Assembly: GCA_033439295.1 (NCBI GenBank)
Contig: JAVTLE010000023.1
Span: forward strand, 2,144,530-2,208,529
Length of the DNA: 64,000 nt
Direction: 5' to 3'
From: Deuterostichococcus epilithicus
Lineage: Eukaryota; Chlorophyta; Trebouxiophyceae; Prasiolales; Stichococcaceae
The notes under the pieces are model-generated. The model searched no databases and was not told the origin of the DNA. It saw only the letters and a program-made list of their open reading frames with translations. How positions within the stretch are numbered: the first letter of the stretch is position 1; each line of letters starts with the position of its first letter. Both the position numbers and the translations under genes were made by a program. Positions 47,965 to 59,385 of this stretch are shown one piece after another.

Positions 47965-50328
47965 ATGACGCCTGCAGAGCCGCAAACGGCGCCCGAACTG
48001 GATCGCAGCAACTTCACGAGCACCCTTCACCTAAAGGCACTGCGCCTGGAGGCCGCCAAGTGCCAGTCCTTCGTCAAGGCGCTGGCCGGGTACGTATTGC
48101 AGCATGCAAGAGCTCCCAATCTGCATGTGAAATGTGAGCTCACGACTGCATCGATCATTCTCAGATGGTCATCGCTGCTCTCCGTCGCAGTCACACGCTG
48201 AACCGCTCGCGGCTGAAGGCAGTCGTCAAGGATGAGGCGGACCCAAAGATCCGCCTGCTGCTGTTGAATGAGAATGTCAAGGACCCAGGTGCGGCTGATT
48301 TCATCATGCATTGTGTTGCTGCCCTGGAAACGAGCTTCCACAGAGCACCAGACCCTGCTGACAGCTGAAACACCGCAATGCGCTGCGCATTGCAGATTTG
48401 GACGGCCTGCCAGACAACCTCAAGCAGGTGGTGCGCAACGCGGACGTGGAGGTGGTGGACCACTCGCTGACACTAGACTACTCCTACTGGCCAGCAGACC
48501 ACATCCTGAAGGTGCCAGCGCCTTTCCAACCTTGCGAGGCAGATCACATGCCCAGCACACAAAGCCTCACAGCGCATTTGTCGAGCGACGACAGGCAATG
48601 CCAAGGCACCTGCTGCACCCCGACGACAGAACTCTTTGCCGATGGCAGCAGCGCTTGATCGATGTTGTGACTTGGCTGGTGCTGCAGCAACTGCTGCCGG
48701 AAGGGTGCGAGGTGCCCAGCTCCTTTGAGACGGTGGGGCACATCGCGCATCTCAACATCCGCGACGAGCTGGTGCCCTACAAGCACGTCATAGGGCAGGT
48801 CATCATCGACAAAAACCCCAACATCCACACCGTCGTCAACAAGGCGCGGCCAGCTTGGCTGATGCAGTGCAGCCGCACCCGTTGACTCTGCTGAACTTGT
48901 CGACTGCCGGTGCAGCGCTCACGACCTGGCGAGGGTCAGTGCTTCGCTCACAATCTGTGACGTGGTGCGGCCGAGTTTTGTCGGTTGTCGGTCGCTCAGG
49001 CTGTCCCTGCGGTGCAGGTGGGCACCATCACAAACGACTATAGGGTGTTTGACATGGAGGTGGTGGCCGGCGAGCCCAAGTTCGAGACGGAGGTGGTGCA
49101 GTTCCGGGCGCGCTTCAAGCTGGACTTCTCCAAGGTAGACTTTACTGGTCACTTGCTTCCATACGCTGGCCTGGTGTGTCCAGGGTTATACGCTAGGGCT
49201 GGGTCGTGCTGACATGCGCTGCGTGATTTCAGGGAGCTGCGGCCCGGTCTTGGCGGGGCAGAACCAGCTGCAGCAGCCATGCTGAAACGAAGAGGAGCTG
49301 AGGAAAACATCTCCTGTCTCCTGGGACAGGTGTACTGGAACTCACGGCTAGAGCACGAGCACCTGCGGCTGGTCAAGACCTTTCGGCCAGCGGATGTCGT
49401 TCTGGACGTCATGGCGGGCATCGGTCCCTTTGCCATCCCTGCAGCACAGCGCGGCTGCAAGGTGAGGACTCGCTGGCACTTTGCAACTACTTCGGAGCGG
49501 ACAACAGCCCTGCCTGAAAGGTCCTAAGCCTTGCAGCTAAGGGGCAGAGGCCTAACAGCAATTTTGAGATTTCTGTACAAACAGGTGTACGCAAACGACC
49601 TCAACCCAGACAGCTTCAAGTTTCTGAAGGAGAACATCCGGATCAACAAGGTGGGCGAGCTGGTGGAGGCGCATAACATCGACGGCAGGGAGTTCATCCG
49701 CAGCCACAGCGCCCGTGAGTCCTACCAGTGTTTCTCAGCGCAGCTTTGCTTGCAGCCATGCATTCGAATGCGCAGTCCTGATTGTTCCTCGATTTTTTTT
49801 GATGTGCATCATCTGCGTTTCATGCAGCGGGGGGTACGGTCTACAGCCAGGTGGTCATGAACCTCCCGGCATCGGCAGTCAGCTTCCTGGATGCCTTCCG
49901 CGGCGCCTGCTGCGACGAGCGGTGGCGGGACCACCTGCCCACCATCAACTGCTACACCTTTTCCAAGGGCGACGAGGACGAGGCTGGTGCGCTCCTTGCA
50001 GCTGCCACGGGCATCCTAGGCGGTGTTGACTCGGTATGGCTGTGGCACTGGACAGCGCCAGCAGCTTGCTGTGCCGTCATGCCCTAATGCGGAGATTTTG
50101 CTTGCGCCAGGCGTGCGGGAGCGTGTGGAAGCTGCGCTGGGCGGTCCGCTGACAGGCGAGCCAAAGATCCACCTGGTGCGGGAGGTGGCGCCCAACAAGC
50201 GCATGCTGTGCGTCAGCTTCAAGCTGCCGGCGGCGGTGGCGGGTCTGGAAATGGTCACCGCTGCACAGACAGCAGAGCACCAGCATGCGGAACCCCAGCC
50301 GCCGCCAGCCAAAAAGGCCCGGACTTGA
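47965..50328 (+). CDS. TRM5: tRNA (guanine37-N1)-methyltransferase, TRM5
   Basis: Nine exons: 47965-48089, 48191-48288, 48396-48511, 48688-48843, 49018-49134, 49330-49461, 49585-49714, 49828-50033 and 50095-50328. It methylates G37 next to the anticodon (m1G37) with S-adenosylmethionine, preventing frameshifting. The N-terminal domain reads [20 protein letters not shown] and [20 protein letters not shown]. The linker reads [20 protein letters not shown], and the Rossmann-fold methyltransferase reads [55 protein letters not shown] and the catalytic-site motif [16 protein letters not shown] (NLP). A basic tail PPPAKKART ends it. Exon 4 ends in a GC donor (AACAAG then GCGCGG), as the family alignment demands. 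An upstream in-frame ATG at 47746 would add a basic, hydrophobic leader, so a mitochondrial isoform is possible. TGTAA, an algal poly(A) signal, lies near 50420. Confidence 0.93.
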
Positions 50329-50781
50329 GGCTGCTGCTGATGCTGCTGTTTGAACATGGCAGACAGAAAGACTGCACACTCAGTAAGGAGCTCTCGAACT
50401 CCGTTATGCATCAGGCAGTAGTGTAAAGGGCTTGCCCTTCTGAATCGAAGGGCGAAGGCTTGCCACCTGCGCCCACCCTGTAGCAGTTGCTCTCGGCAAT
50501 AGGCAGTTGCAATAGGCCGACAGCCCAGGCTCCAGAACCTGGCTCATAGGTGGCCATTGGTTGACTCTCGCAGCAAATCATACGTCACACAAGGTGTTTG
50601 CGTACGAGCTCCTCAGTCACTCTCTCTCTAGCCGCTTGAGAATCTCCTGCTGATACTACATGCGCTCCAGCTTCCTTTACCGTGACAATCGTGTGCAATA
50701 CATCAGGAGCTTCTGAAACGGTGTACAGATATCGCAGCGCATGCGACTGTGCTACCACAAGCATGAGAAGCCGTGACAACG
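50329..50781. other. Intergenic region between TRM5 and the TBC gene
   Basis: Apart from the TGTAA motif near 50420, about 90 bases after the TRM5 stop, no feature was recognised. It holds the TRM5 3' end and the promoter of the next gene. Confidence 0.35.
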
Positions 50782-52879
50782 ATGGGCAAAAAACACAAGC
50801 GTCAAGCGACTCCGTCTGAGACTGCCCGGGACTTGGAGACTGCAAAGATCGTCAACGAGGCGCTTTCTAAGAGGCCGGTGAGGATTGCGTGCTGCACTGG
50901 CGGCGATGCATGTGCTGTGGGTGCTTGCAGCGCACAGGCGCCTGCGTACACGTGCGCAAGCTCGAACCTCTCAGGGCACACAGCCAATTTCCGCTGCGCA
51001 GGTCGATCTAGCAAAGCTCCGGAAGCTCGCCGCAGTCCGCGGCCTGGTGAACAGCCAGCTGCGGCGGCGCGTGTGGCCACTGCTGCTGGGGCGGGATGCC
51101 GCTCGTGAGCGCACCGAGCCGGCTGCTTATGCAGAGCTGGCGTGCGGCAAACATCGCGACACGCAGGTCGTCAAGGTGGACGTGGAGCGCTCGCTGTGGG
51201 CCTTCACCGCGGGCTGGCCGGAGGCGCGGCGGGCGGAGAAGCGGGCGGCCCTGCAGCGGCTGCTGACGGCGGTGGTGACAGGTTCCGGCGGCGAGGTGCA
51301 CTACTACCAGGGCCTGCACGACATCGCGTCGGTGCTGCTCATGACTGTCGGCGAGCAGCCCGCGTACCACCTGCTGGCGCACCTCACCGGCTGCCAGCTC
51401 CGCGATTGCACAAGGTCCTGGTTCGGTGCAATTGTGATGGTGCTACATGCTTGACGCCACTTGTTCGGAGTGTGCATGCTGCCTGCTGTAATGGCTAGCG
51501 TGCACTGCTTCAGCATGACAACCCGATGTTTTCTTGATAGTGGTGCTTTGTCCTGCACTGCAGGCAGACGCTGGATGCTGTGCTGGAGCAGCTGCCAATG
51601 ATCGTGTACATCCTGAAGCAGGTGCCGCCTCCCACCCTGAGCTCAAACGCAGCAGATCGCCTCTCAATTGGAGTGCATAAGTCCATCTGCATTCTCACAG
51701 CTGAGTTGCTTCCTGCCGAGGATGCAGATTCGTAGGAGTATTCTTGCAACGGTCATGCAATGTGTCGCAGGCGGATGATGAGCTGGCCCAGTACATCCTG
51801 AAGGCGGGCATCCTGCCCTACTTCGCGCTCAGCTGGTACATCACCTGGTTCGCACACGATGTGCCCAGCCTGCCACAGATCGCCCGCCTGTTCGACCTGT
51901 TCATGGCATCGCACCCGCTCATGCCCCTGTACGTCGGCGCCGTCGCCATGAAGGTGTGTACCTCTAGGTGTCTTCTGAGTCAGCCCATACCCGCTCTGCA
52001 CGCAGGTGCCTGCTGCACTACAGGCTTGGTAAATTCCAAGTGTTACACCGTTCTCTGGCTAGTCACCAAATTTTTCCTTGTCCACAAACCTACTCCGCCG
52101 GTTCAGAAGCCCTCGCTGGCTCACCTGGGCATCTGCAGGTATCTGCTGCCGACCCAGGCTGGTCATCGAAGGCAGAGCACCTCAATGCGCGCTCACGCAG
52201 GCGTCGAAGGACAAGCTGCTGGCGGTGAGCGGCGACGACGGCGCGGAGGTCCACTCGGCGCTGTCCAAGCTGGCCATTCTGGGTGTGCTGTCCACGGACG
52301 AGCTGGCGGTGCAGGCGGTGGCGCTCTTCAAGCGCTGCCCGCCTCAGCGGCTCATGCGCTCGGGGCACTTCCAGCTGCAGTGGTGTGCGCTGCTTGGTCG
52401 CCTGACATGCCTCCTTTTCCACCGACCCTACCTCCGGTCGGTCGTGGCTACAGAAATTCCCGTGCCAGCAGTGTGCCGAGGCAGCAAACAGCGCCTGCTG
52501 GCCATTTGCCACAAACTAGGTGCTGGCTGATGGGTGCATGCCGCGCGGCGGTGCAGGTCCGTGGTGCCTGCAGCAGAGCTCCGAGACGACCACTGGTGGG
52601 TGCCCGAGGAGGCGAGACCACTAGGTGAGCCTTGGTCTCCTCAGCGCGCCTTCACCTGTTTGTGAGGCTGTGCATGCGGAGGAGTGGGCAAGTGTCACCA
52701 CCAATGGCAGCCCCTCTGGTGGTGCAGGCTCTCGCCGCGCCGCAAAGTGGCTGCAGCGAGGGCCGCTGACGGCAGCTGCGCTGCTGTCTGCCTCCACTTT
52801 CGTGGCCGTCCTGGGAGCCGCAGTCCTGCTGCAGCTGGAGACGCAGTCCTTCGGCCAGTATCTTCATAATTTGGTCTGA
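50782..52879 (+). CDS. TBC domain Rab GTPase-activating protein, TBC1D20/GYP8 type, tail-anchored
   Basis: Seven exons with consistent phases: 50782-50877, 51002-51414, 51564-51621, 51771-51953, 52201-52382, 52557-52624 and 52728-52879. The product begins MGKKHKRQATPSETARDLET. The TBC domain shows the R-x-x-x-W-P start (NSQLRRRVWPLLLGRDAA), the arginine finger region VVKVDVERSLWAF, and the glutamine finger VHYYQGLHDIASVLLM; both catalytic fingers are therefore present. ILPYFALSWYITWFAHDVPS, ARLFDLFMASHPLMPLYVGA and SVVPAAELRDDHWWVPEEAR follow. The C-terminal exon is a single membrane span (AAALLSASTFVAVLGAAVLL) with a short tail. TBC1D20 acts on Rab1 and Rab18 at the ER and Golgi; the same site of action is inferred from the tail anchor. 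A further small exon between 51953 and 52201 cannot be excluded. Confidence 0.88.
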
Positions 52880-53358
52880 GCACTGATAGGGTGTGCAGCG
52901 GGTGCGGTCGCTGATCCACGTTTAGGTCCAGGGTCAAGCAGTGAACAGGTTCATCAGATTGTAGGGTCCGGGGCAGTATTGCTGCGCGGTGTGATTCGCC
53001 GTGTGTAGGAGTGAATTTGGCCTTCGAGTCACCGGTTTCTCAGGTGATGCCGTGACAGAGGATTTCAGGCTGCCGGTTGTGTATCCATAAGCGGATTTGC
53101 AAAGCAAAAGCTGAATCTGCACCAATGGCAGGGTTTGTGCAGCGCACAACCGCAAGGTCAAAATCGGCAGCACAACTGCTGCGCTAGCAACATCTGCATC
53201 AACTCGGTCCAACTCGTTTGCACCGCTGGCGGGGACGTCTCGGCTACCAAAAGAATGTCTGTCACAACTGCAGTGTATCAGAATGATCACCGGCAAGCTC
53301 CAAACCTCCAAGCCTAAGCAGTGCTCTCGGGCAAACGGATGTCGAGGTAAGCCTCCTC
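52880..53358. other. Convergent intergenic region
   Basis: This lies between the TBC gene stop (+) and the Psb28 stop (-). No gene was recognised. If Psb28 has a further 3' exon it would fall here. Confidence 0.35.
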
Positions 53359-54590
53359 CTACTGAAGTCCTGCAGCGTGGTCGGGGGCGCCCAACCACAA
53401 GGGTTTACTTGCCGCTCTGCGCACAGCACATTCCTTCGTCAGCTTGTGACCACATGGTACGGAACCCGAATGCGTCTGGCAGGGTTCGATACACGACAGG
53501 CGCTCGACGGTCACATTCACCTTCTGGAAGCCGAGCTCGTTGTCCTCTGCATAGCGCTCCATGAAGCGCTGCAGTCACACGACAGGGGTATCAATCAAGC
53601 TTGTCAGCCAAGATCATCAGGCAGCCTTCTTCGTTCCAAGACATCTCTGGTCCTGGACGGACACAATCGACGGGGCCTCACCATGAAGCGGTCCCACTCC
53701 AGCGAGCTGCGCATGACGTAGCGTGCCTCGATGCGGTCCGGCTTACCATTAACAAACTTGGCCTGCACCGGGCACACGCACGCTCGTGCGTCAGCCGCTG
53801 CAAGCCAGCCTTCTTTCAGCACTCTCGGGGTTCTTCCCTGCGCGAAGTGCTGCGACCACCAGTATGGTCGCTTCTGACGGCAGCACACGGCTCGCATTGG
53901 CGGCCATCGAATTTCGAATGCAGCTCCTGAGAATGTGGCACCTGCACATCGACGGTCGCCAGCTCGCCCTCAGCGTCCACCATGTACAGGCCAGTGATGT
54001 CGCCCAGGTCCTCGCTGGCCTCGAACACGCTGGGCTCCGAAAACACAAAGGTGGCCGTCCCCGAGGAGCCATCCTTTGCGCGCGTCAGATTGACGTCCGG
54101 CACCGTCGGCTCCGCGATGCCGCGGATGAACTGCGGCATGACACAGTCAGGCTTGCAGCTGCTGCATGCGATCGCGTCTGATCAGCCTTTTGACCGCCAA
54201 GCAACGTTCCGATCGAACGGCAGGTCAGAGTGAAACCCTTGACCGCCGCGGCGCACCTGCAGCGCGGTGCCGGCGGCAACGATGACGCTGCGCCTGAACT
54301 GACACGTCTGCGGGCGCGCTGCGACACATCGCTGATGCCGAACGGCTGTGCCTGCGACACAAACGGCCTCGCCTCAGTGGTTCAGGAAGGGTCAGAGGAA
54401 GAGTCTGAGGAAGGGTCAGAAAGGTGCAGCTCTTCCCCCAGCTGCAGGCGCGTCCAGCAAATAAGCTGTTAGCCAGTACACAGGGTACACCGTGCCCCGG
54501 ATCCGAGCAGGTGCAGTCGTTCTACAGGCTCCGGAGGCTGGAGCTCGTACCTGCCAAGGTCCTGCGAGGCAACGCCACGCTGCTCCTCAT
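53359..54590 (-). CDS. PSB28: Photosystem II assembly factor Psb28, plastid precursor
   Basis: Five exons, minus order: 54551-54590, 54257-54351, 53942-54130, 53682-53762 and 53359-53568. The precursor begins [20 protein letters not shown] and continues with an Arg/Ser/Ala-rich stretch, a clear plastid transit peptide. The mature part reads [86 protein letters not shown] and [16 protein letters not shown], matching cyanobacterial and plant Psb28 along its length. Psb28 binds the cytoplasmic/stromal face of the PSII assembly intermediate near the QB site and protects it during biogenesis. The open frame continues about 50 residues past the usual end. A good donor (AAG then GTGAAT) sits exactly where Psb28 normally stops, so the true end may be a short further exon. 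Confidence 0.92.
54384..54420 (+). repeat. Short purine-rich repeat in the first Psb28 intron
   Basis: AGGAAGGGTCAGA occurs at 54384-54396 and again at 54408-54420, separated by the related GGAAGAGTCTG. No function is evident. Confidence 0.7.
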
Positions 54591-54977
54591 GTGTGCACTG
54601 CACGTTTGCATGCTGGGATCAACTGTGGGTGTGGCTGGATCAACTCGTCTGGGCGATAACACGTACGGATCAGCACTGGTCAGATGTATGTTTGCTCAGC
54701 GAGGCACTGACTGAGGGAAAGATCATGGTGATGCAACAGTGGCCACGGCATAGCAAGTGGTGGGCTACATTTGGCGGGAAGCCAGGTCAGCTTGCTCGAG
54801 CAACAAGGTGCAAACCCTTTGTAGACTCCACGGCATTTTTCAGTTGAGTTTCTGCGATTTTAATTTTGCATTCTGCGCCTCCCAACGCAGTCGCCGAGGC
54901 GGCCGTAGGCCTTCGAAATCACATTTTGTTCACGGCGCCGCAACGAGTGCAAAGGTCAAACTGGCCATGCGACCATC

Positions 54978-57068
54978 ATGCTAGAAGCATACGTTAGAGA
55001 GCCGAAAAACGCTGTGACTTGCAGCACATCTGACGTCGACGACAGGCTGCGGCATCTGACGGACCTGCTGGTGGCGCTGCGGCAAACACTGAAGGCGTGT
55101 TGTAATGATCCACTGCTGGTGATCTGAAGCATCGTGGCTTGCCTCCGAAGTGAATCATGTGGCCACGCACTTCTGAAGCGCAGGATCGTAACAACAGGCA
55201 GGAGGCGCTGATATGGGCTGTAGACAGCGTCGCCAGGCTGCCGCCGCCGCCGGCGGCCGAAGACCAGCGGCGCATGTTCTGTGGGCCGCTCACGGAAGCG
55301 GAGTCCAGGAACTGCAGCCCGGCGGCCCGATCATACGCCCTGGAGCTGCTGCGCATGTTTTCCGACCACCAGCCGGCCGAAGCAACTGCCATCCTGCTTC
55401 GCTACCGCCCGGAGGTTGCCACGCGTACACATGCGCACACATCTCACGCGCATGTTCTCGTGCATTCACAGCCACTGCTGGACTGTAATTTCTCACAAGC
55501 TCCGCAGTAAAACGATTTAACCAGTACCCTTCTGTGCACCCGCAGGCGGTGGAGGAATACTTCCAGGGTGACAGCAGTGAGCGCCGCATCATGCAATGGT
55601 TTGGCGCCTTTGACGCCAGCGGTGCCGGCTGGCTCGGCGCCGGCGCACTGTCCACCTATGCGCTGGGCCACCGCGCCGACGTGTGGCGCCTGCTGGCCTG
55701 GCGCAGCAGCCACCCGCACGCGCCGGTGACGGTGGCCGCCGCGCCGCAATACTTTGCGGAGCTGGACGTGCCGCGGACGGTGGCCAACTTGCTGCGAGAG
55801 TGCCCGGCCTTCTGGGCGAGCCCAGAGCTTCACGGCTCGATGCAGCGCGGCGAGCTCCTGCGGCTGGACCCCGGCTTCTTTGCCCGGCACCTGCTGAGCC
55901 TGCTGCAGCTCGGCGACGGCGGCGGTGGCGGCGACGGCAGGCGTCACTTCAGCGGCGGCGGTGGCAGCGGCCGCGCCAGGCGGGCAGCCGACCGCCTGCT
56001 GGCGGACGTGACGCATTTCGTGGGCAGCGCCGAGCACGCAGCGCTGTGCCGCCGGCTCATGCACATGCTGCCGGAGCCTGCGCTGCTGACGGCGCTCAGC
56101 CAGGCAGCGGCACACATACCACTACCGGCGGCTAGCAGCGGCTCTGAATTAGATCAGCAGCGCCAGCAGGAGCGAGGCGACAGCGAGGCGCGGTCACGCG
56201 GTGCAGCAGCGCAGTCATCGGCGCGCGCTGCCGCAGCAGGAGGCAGCATGCCCGCGGCTGAGACGCGAGCGGTGCGCCTGGTGTTTGCAGACACGCGCTG
56301 GCGCACGCTCGACGCGCTGCTGCTGGCGCACGCCGCCGCCCTCAGGGCGGTGGACCTGTGGCAGTTGCTGCACGAGGACGAGGACTGCCTCCAGGTGCTG
56401 TCAACTACCGGTCGATATGTATCTGTGGCTGCGTATGTGGGCAGCATGTGTGGGCTGCTTGTCAGCCCATCGCTGCTCTGCAGACCTGCAGACCTGCAAG
56501 CACAGCTGGGCCTGTACCACTATGTCACTGTCCGCAAACATGTGTCAAGACTGCTTCTGAAGCTGGGTACCCTGAACTGCAGGCGGCGCAGGCGGCGCTC
56601 TCACACCTGCAGCGGCTGGACCGGCTGCATGTGCTGTGGGCGGTGCAGCTGCGCGTCAGTAGGCCACCGTCTGAAGAGGCTGCCAGCCTGGCGCTTGCAG
56701 AGAAGTTCTCGGCACACATGTATATGCACGAGGAGGTGCGGGGAGAGGAGGCGCGGCTGCGGGAGCTGCTGACGCTGTGCAACGTGCCATTTCGCCGTCT
56801 GGCAAGTGCGGCGCAGGCATACACGCTGGTGGAGGTGCCGCAAAAGAAGAAGCAGAAGAAGCACAAATCGAAGAAGAGCAGCAAGAAGCGGAGACGGGAA
56901 GGCAGTCCGGAATTGTTGTCAGCGGACGCCGCAGAAGTAGCTGCAAGCGGCACATGGGAGTTGCAGCTGCTGGGCGGCTCAGCTGAGGTAGTCAAGTGTT
57001 CGGTGCAGCAGCTGCATGCACGTCTCGCTTTGCATTTGCTGATGACCTGGCTGGAAGAATGGTCGTGA
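54978..57068 (+). CDS. Unidentified helical protein with strongly basic C-terminal segment
   Basis: Four exons in phase: 54978-55094, 55184-55414, 55546-56394 and 56583-57068; about 560 residues. It begins MLEAYVREPKNAVTCSTSDV, then DDRLRHLTDLLVALRQTLK. Exon 2 reads EALIWAVDSVARLPPPPAAE and FSDHQPAEATAILLRYRPE. The long exon 3 is rich in Ala/Leu helices (MQWFGAFDASGAGWLGAGAL, VPRTVANLLRECPAFWASPE). It also has a Gly-rich loop and a second helical block (TRWRTLDALLLAHAAALRAV). Exon 4 has EEAASLALAEKFSAHMYMHE and a bipartite-like lysine/arginine cluster (QKKKQKKHKSKKSSKKRRRE), suggesting a nuclear or nucleolar location. The first intron appears to use a GC donor (AAG then GCGTGT). I do not recognise the family. 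It is divergent from Psb28 and convergent with P5CR. Confidence 0.7.
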
Positions 57069-57365
57069 AGGCTTCCCATGCTTACAGACACCCCACACCT
57101 CAGCCGCACTTCAAGTTCTGGTCAACTCAAACATGCATCAGTCGCTGACCGCGGCGTGCGCTTGCATGGTGTATTGCAATCTGAACAGGCACGTCCCAAA
57201 GCAAGAGGGCAGCTAGGTGCCTGCAGATGCTGGCAGACATCAGAACAAGGCAAAACTGTGATGAAAAAAAATCCTGAAAATATCCGGCGCTGCCCTAAAC
57301 AGACTGCTGCTTTGACCAGCGTGCGCTGTGACCAGACCGCTATCATCCACTGCAGACGTCTGGAT

Positions 57366-58884
57366 CTAGAGCTTCGCGAACTCGTCGGCCCGAGCAGTGG
57401 CTGCGCAGACCGCCGTGATGAACGCCTGCCGAAGGCCGGCCTTTTCCAGCTCGTACACACCCGCGATGGTGGTGCCTGCAACAGGAAACCTGCCCGTTTG
57501 GCACCGCACCGGGTGGCTTCTGCAGCCAAACTGCACTGTGAAGGGTGTGGCTGCTGAAACAAGTCGCAGTCATGAACAAGCATTTCTGCTGCGGGAAATG
57601 CCTGGCAATGTCATGACAGGAAGCTGAGGCATCGTGCAGACTCGGGGTGCCTCATTCCGAGAAGGCGGCGTACCGGCAGGCGAGGTCACCATGTCTTTGA
57701 GGACGCCCGGGTGGCGGCCGGTCTCCAGCACCATCTTGGCCGCGCCCAGCACTGTCTGCGCCGCCAGCTGCTGCGCGATGTCGCGCGGCAGGCCCGCCTT
57801 GACGCCGCCGTCCGACAGTGCCTCGATGGCGACAAAGATATAAGCCGGCCCACTGCCGCTTAGCCCCGTCACCGCGCTCAGCAGCTTCTCATCCACCTGC
57901 GCGTCCGGGGACAATGCTGTTATGGCTGCCGTATGGCGCGGCTCGTCAGGGGCCTCACATGCATGAGGGACTGGCAAGACGCAAACATGGTTGCTGGCAT
58001 GTATACGACCTTATGCGCTGTCAACCAAGTGCCATCCTGAATGTGATAGAGTGATTGAATAGGGTTTCGATTTTATGGCTGTGTGCTTCTGCCGAAAGGC
58101 ATCATGCAGATGCAAAATTGCACCCACCTTGAAGATCTTGCCGACGGCTGCAAACAGGGTGTGCACATCATCGCTGTCTTTCTCATTGGCCTTGCCGCCC
58201 AGGCACATGGCGGAGGCGCTCTCGCCGACCAGGCAGGGCGTGTTGGGCATCACGCGGATCAGGTGGGCCTCGGGGCCAGCTGCCTCCTGTGCATCCCAGA
58301 ACAGTGTTGCGTGAGCTCGCCATCTGACCTTTCAGCACATCTAGGCCAGAGCGTACCCACTGGATGGCACGAAGTGGCTGATGGCTGGCGTTCTGGAGCT
58401 GTTGCTGTTGTTACATACAGCCTCAGACAACAAGTTGCATGCAAGCATGGGGCGCACCACAAGGACTGCCAGCGGCACGCCGGCGGCAATGGAGACAATG
58501 ACGTGCTCGTCTGTGAGCTCGCCCTTGACCTCCTCCAGCACCGTCTTCACGTACTGAGGCTTCACGGCGATGAAGATGAGGCGGCCGTTCTTCACGACCT
58601 CCTTGCTGGTGGGGCACGGCGAGACGCCAAATTCCTTGAATACCTGCTTGCGCTCCTCCGATGGGTCGAAGCAGTACATGGTGTCCGCAGAGGCGACGCC
58701 CTTGGAAACAAAACCGCGTGCCAGCGCCTCGGCCATCTGCATGGATAAGAATGTGTACTGAGGTGGACTGGCGACATCCTTGCACCGACTCAACGCCTGC
58801 ACCCCAGCGCTTATCGACTGTTCAAGACCGCACCTGGCCTGCGCCGATGAATCCGATCGGCCTGGTGACCTTCTTATCGCTCAT
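57366..58884 (-). CDS. P5CR: Pyrroline-5-carboxylate reductase
   Basis: Five exons, minus order: 58834-58884, 58458-58736, 58128-58286, 57674-57896 and 57366-57475; 273 residues, the usual length. It reduces pyrroline-5-carboxylate to proline with NAD(P)H, the last step of proline synthesis. It begins [17 protein letters not shown], which contains the Rossmann GxGxx(G/A) loop, and continues [20 protein letters not shown]. Further motifs are [54 protein letters not shown], the P5CR signature [60 protein letters not shown] and [18 protein letters not shown]. There is no obvious targeting leader, so a cytosolic location is most likely. It is divergent from the coiled-coil gene. Confidence 0.95.
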
Positions 58885-59385
58885 AATTGTTGACTGCGGG
58901 GTCTGGGGGTGGGTTTGAGTGTGGTGTATTGGCTGAAGTCAACAGGCGATTTACCGAGAACTGGAAGGGGGTGAGTTATCAGAGCTGCTTCAGAGGCTTG
59001 GATCAGGATTTTGGCTTTGTGAGCACGCTGCACATCGATTGCAGGCCACAGGGGTCCCTTCATTGGCTGCTGCTAGATGGGCTTAGAGTCCTTTGGCGGG
59101 AGCAAGATCTGGAAGCTAGATCGTAGCTACGCTCCCTCGCGCCTCGTTGGGACCCCCTTGTCCTGGGATGGGTGGAAATATAGGTGGAAGGTCTCGGGGA
59201 GCATAGTCAGGCAGAGCGCGATGTTGACGAAGAACGTCTCGCATCACTGATCTGAAGTGCAAGGTTCGCCGGGTTGCGTGGACGTCCCACCGCATGTCGA
59301 ACTGACCTGTGCTGTCATTTCTGGGACCTGAAACTGCTGACTGTAATGGCAGCATGGTTGGGCCAAGCAAGCCCGCAGTCGTTCC
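58885..59385. other. Divergent region between P5CR and the coiled-coil gene
   Basis: This holds both promoters and probably the unidentified first exon(s) of the coiled-coil gene. No conserved sequence was seen. Confidence 0.3.
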
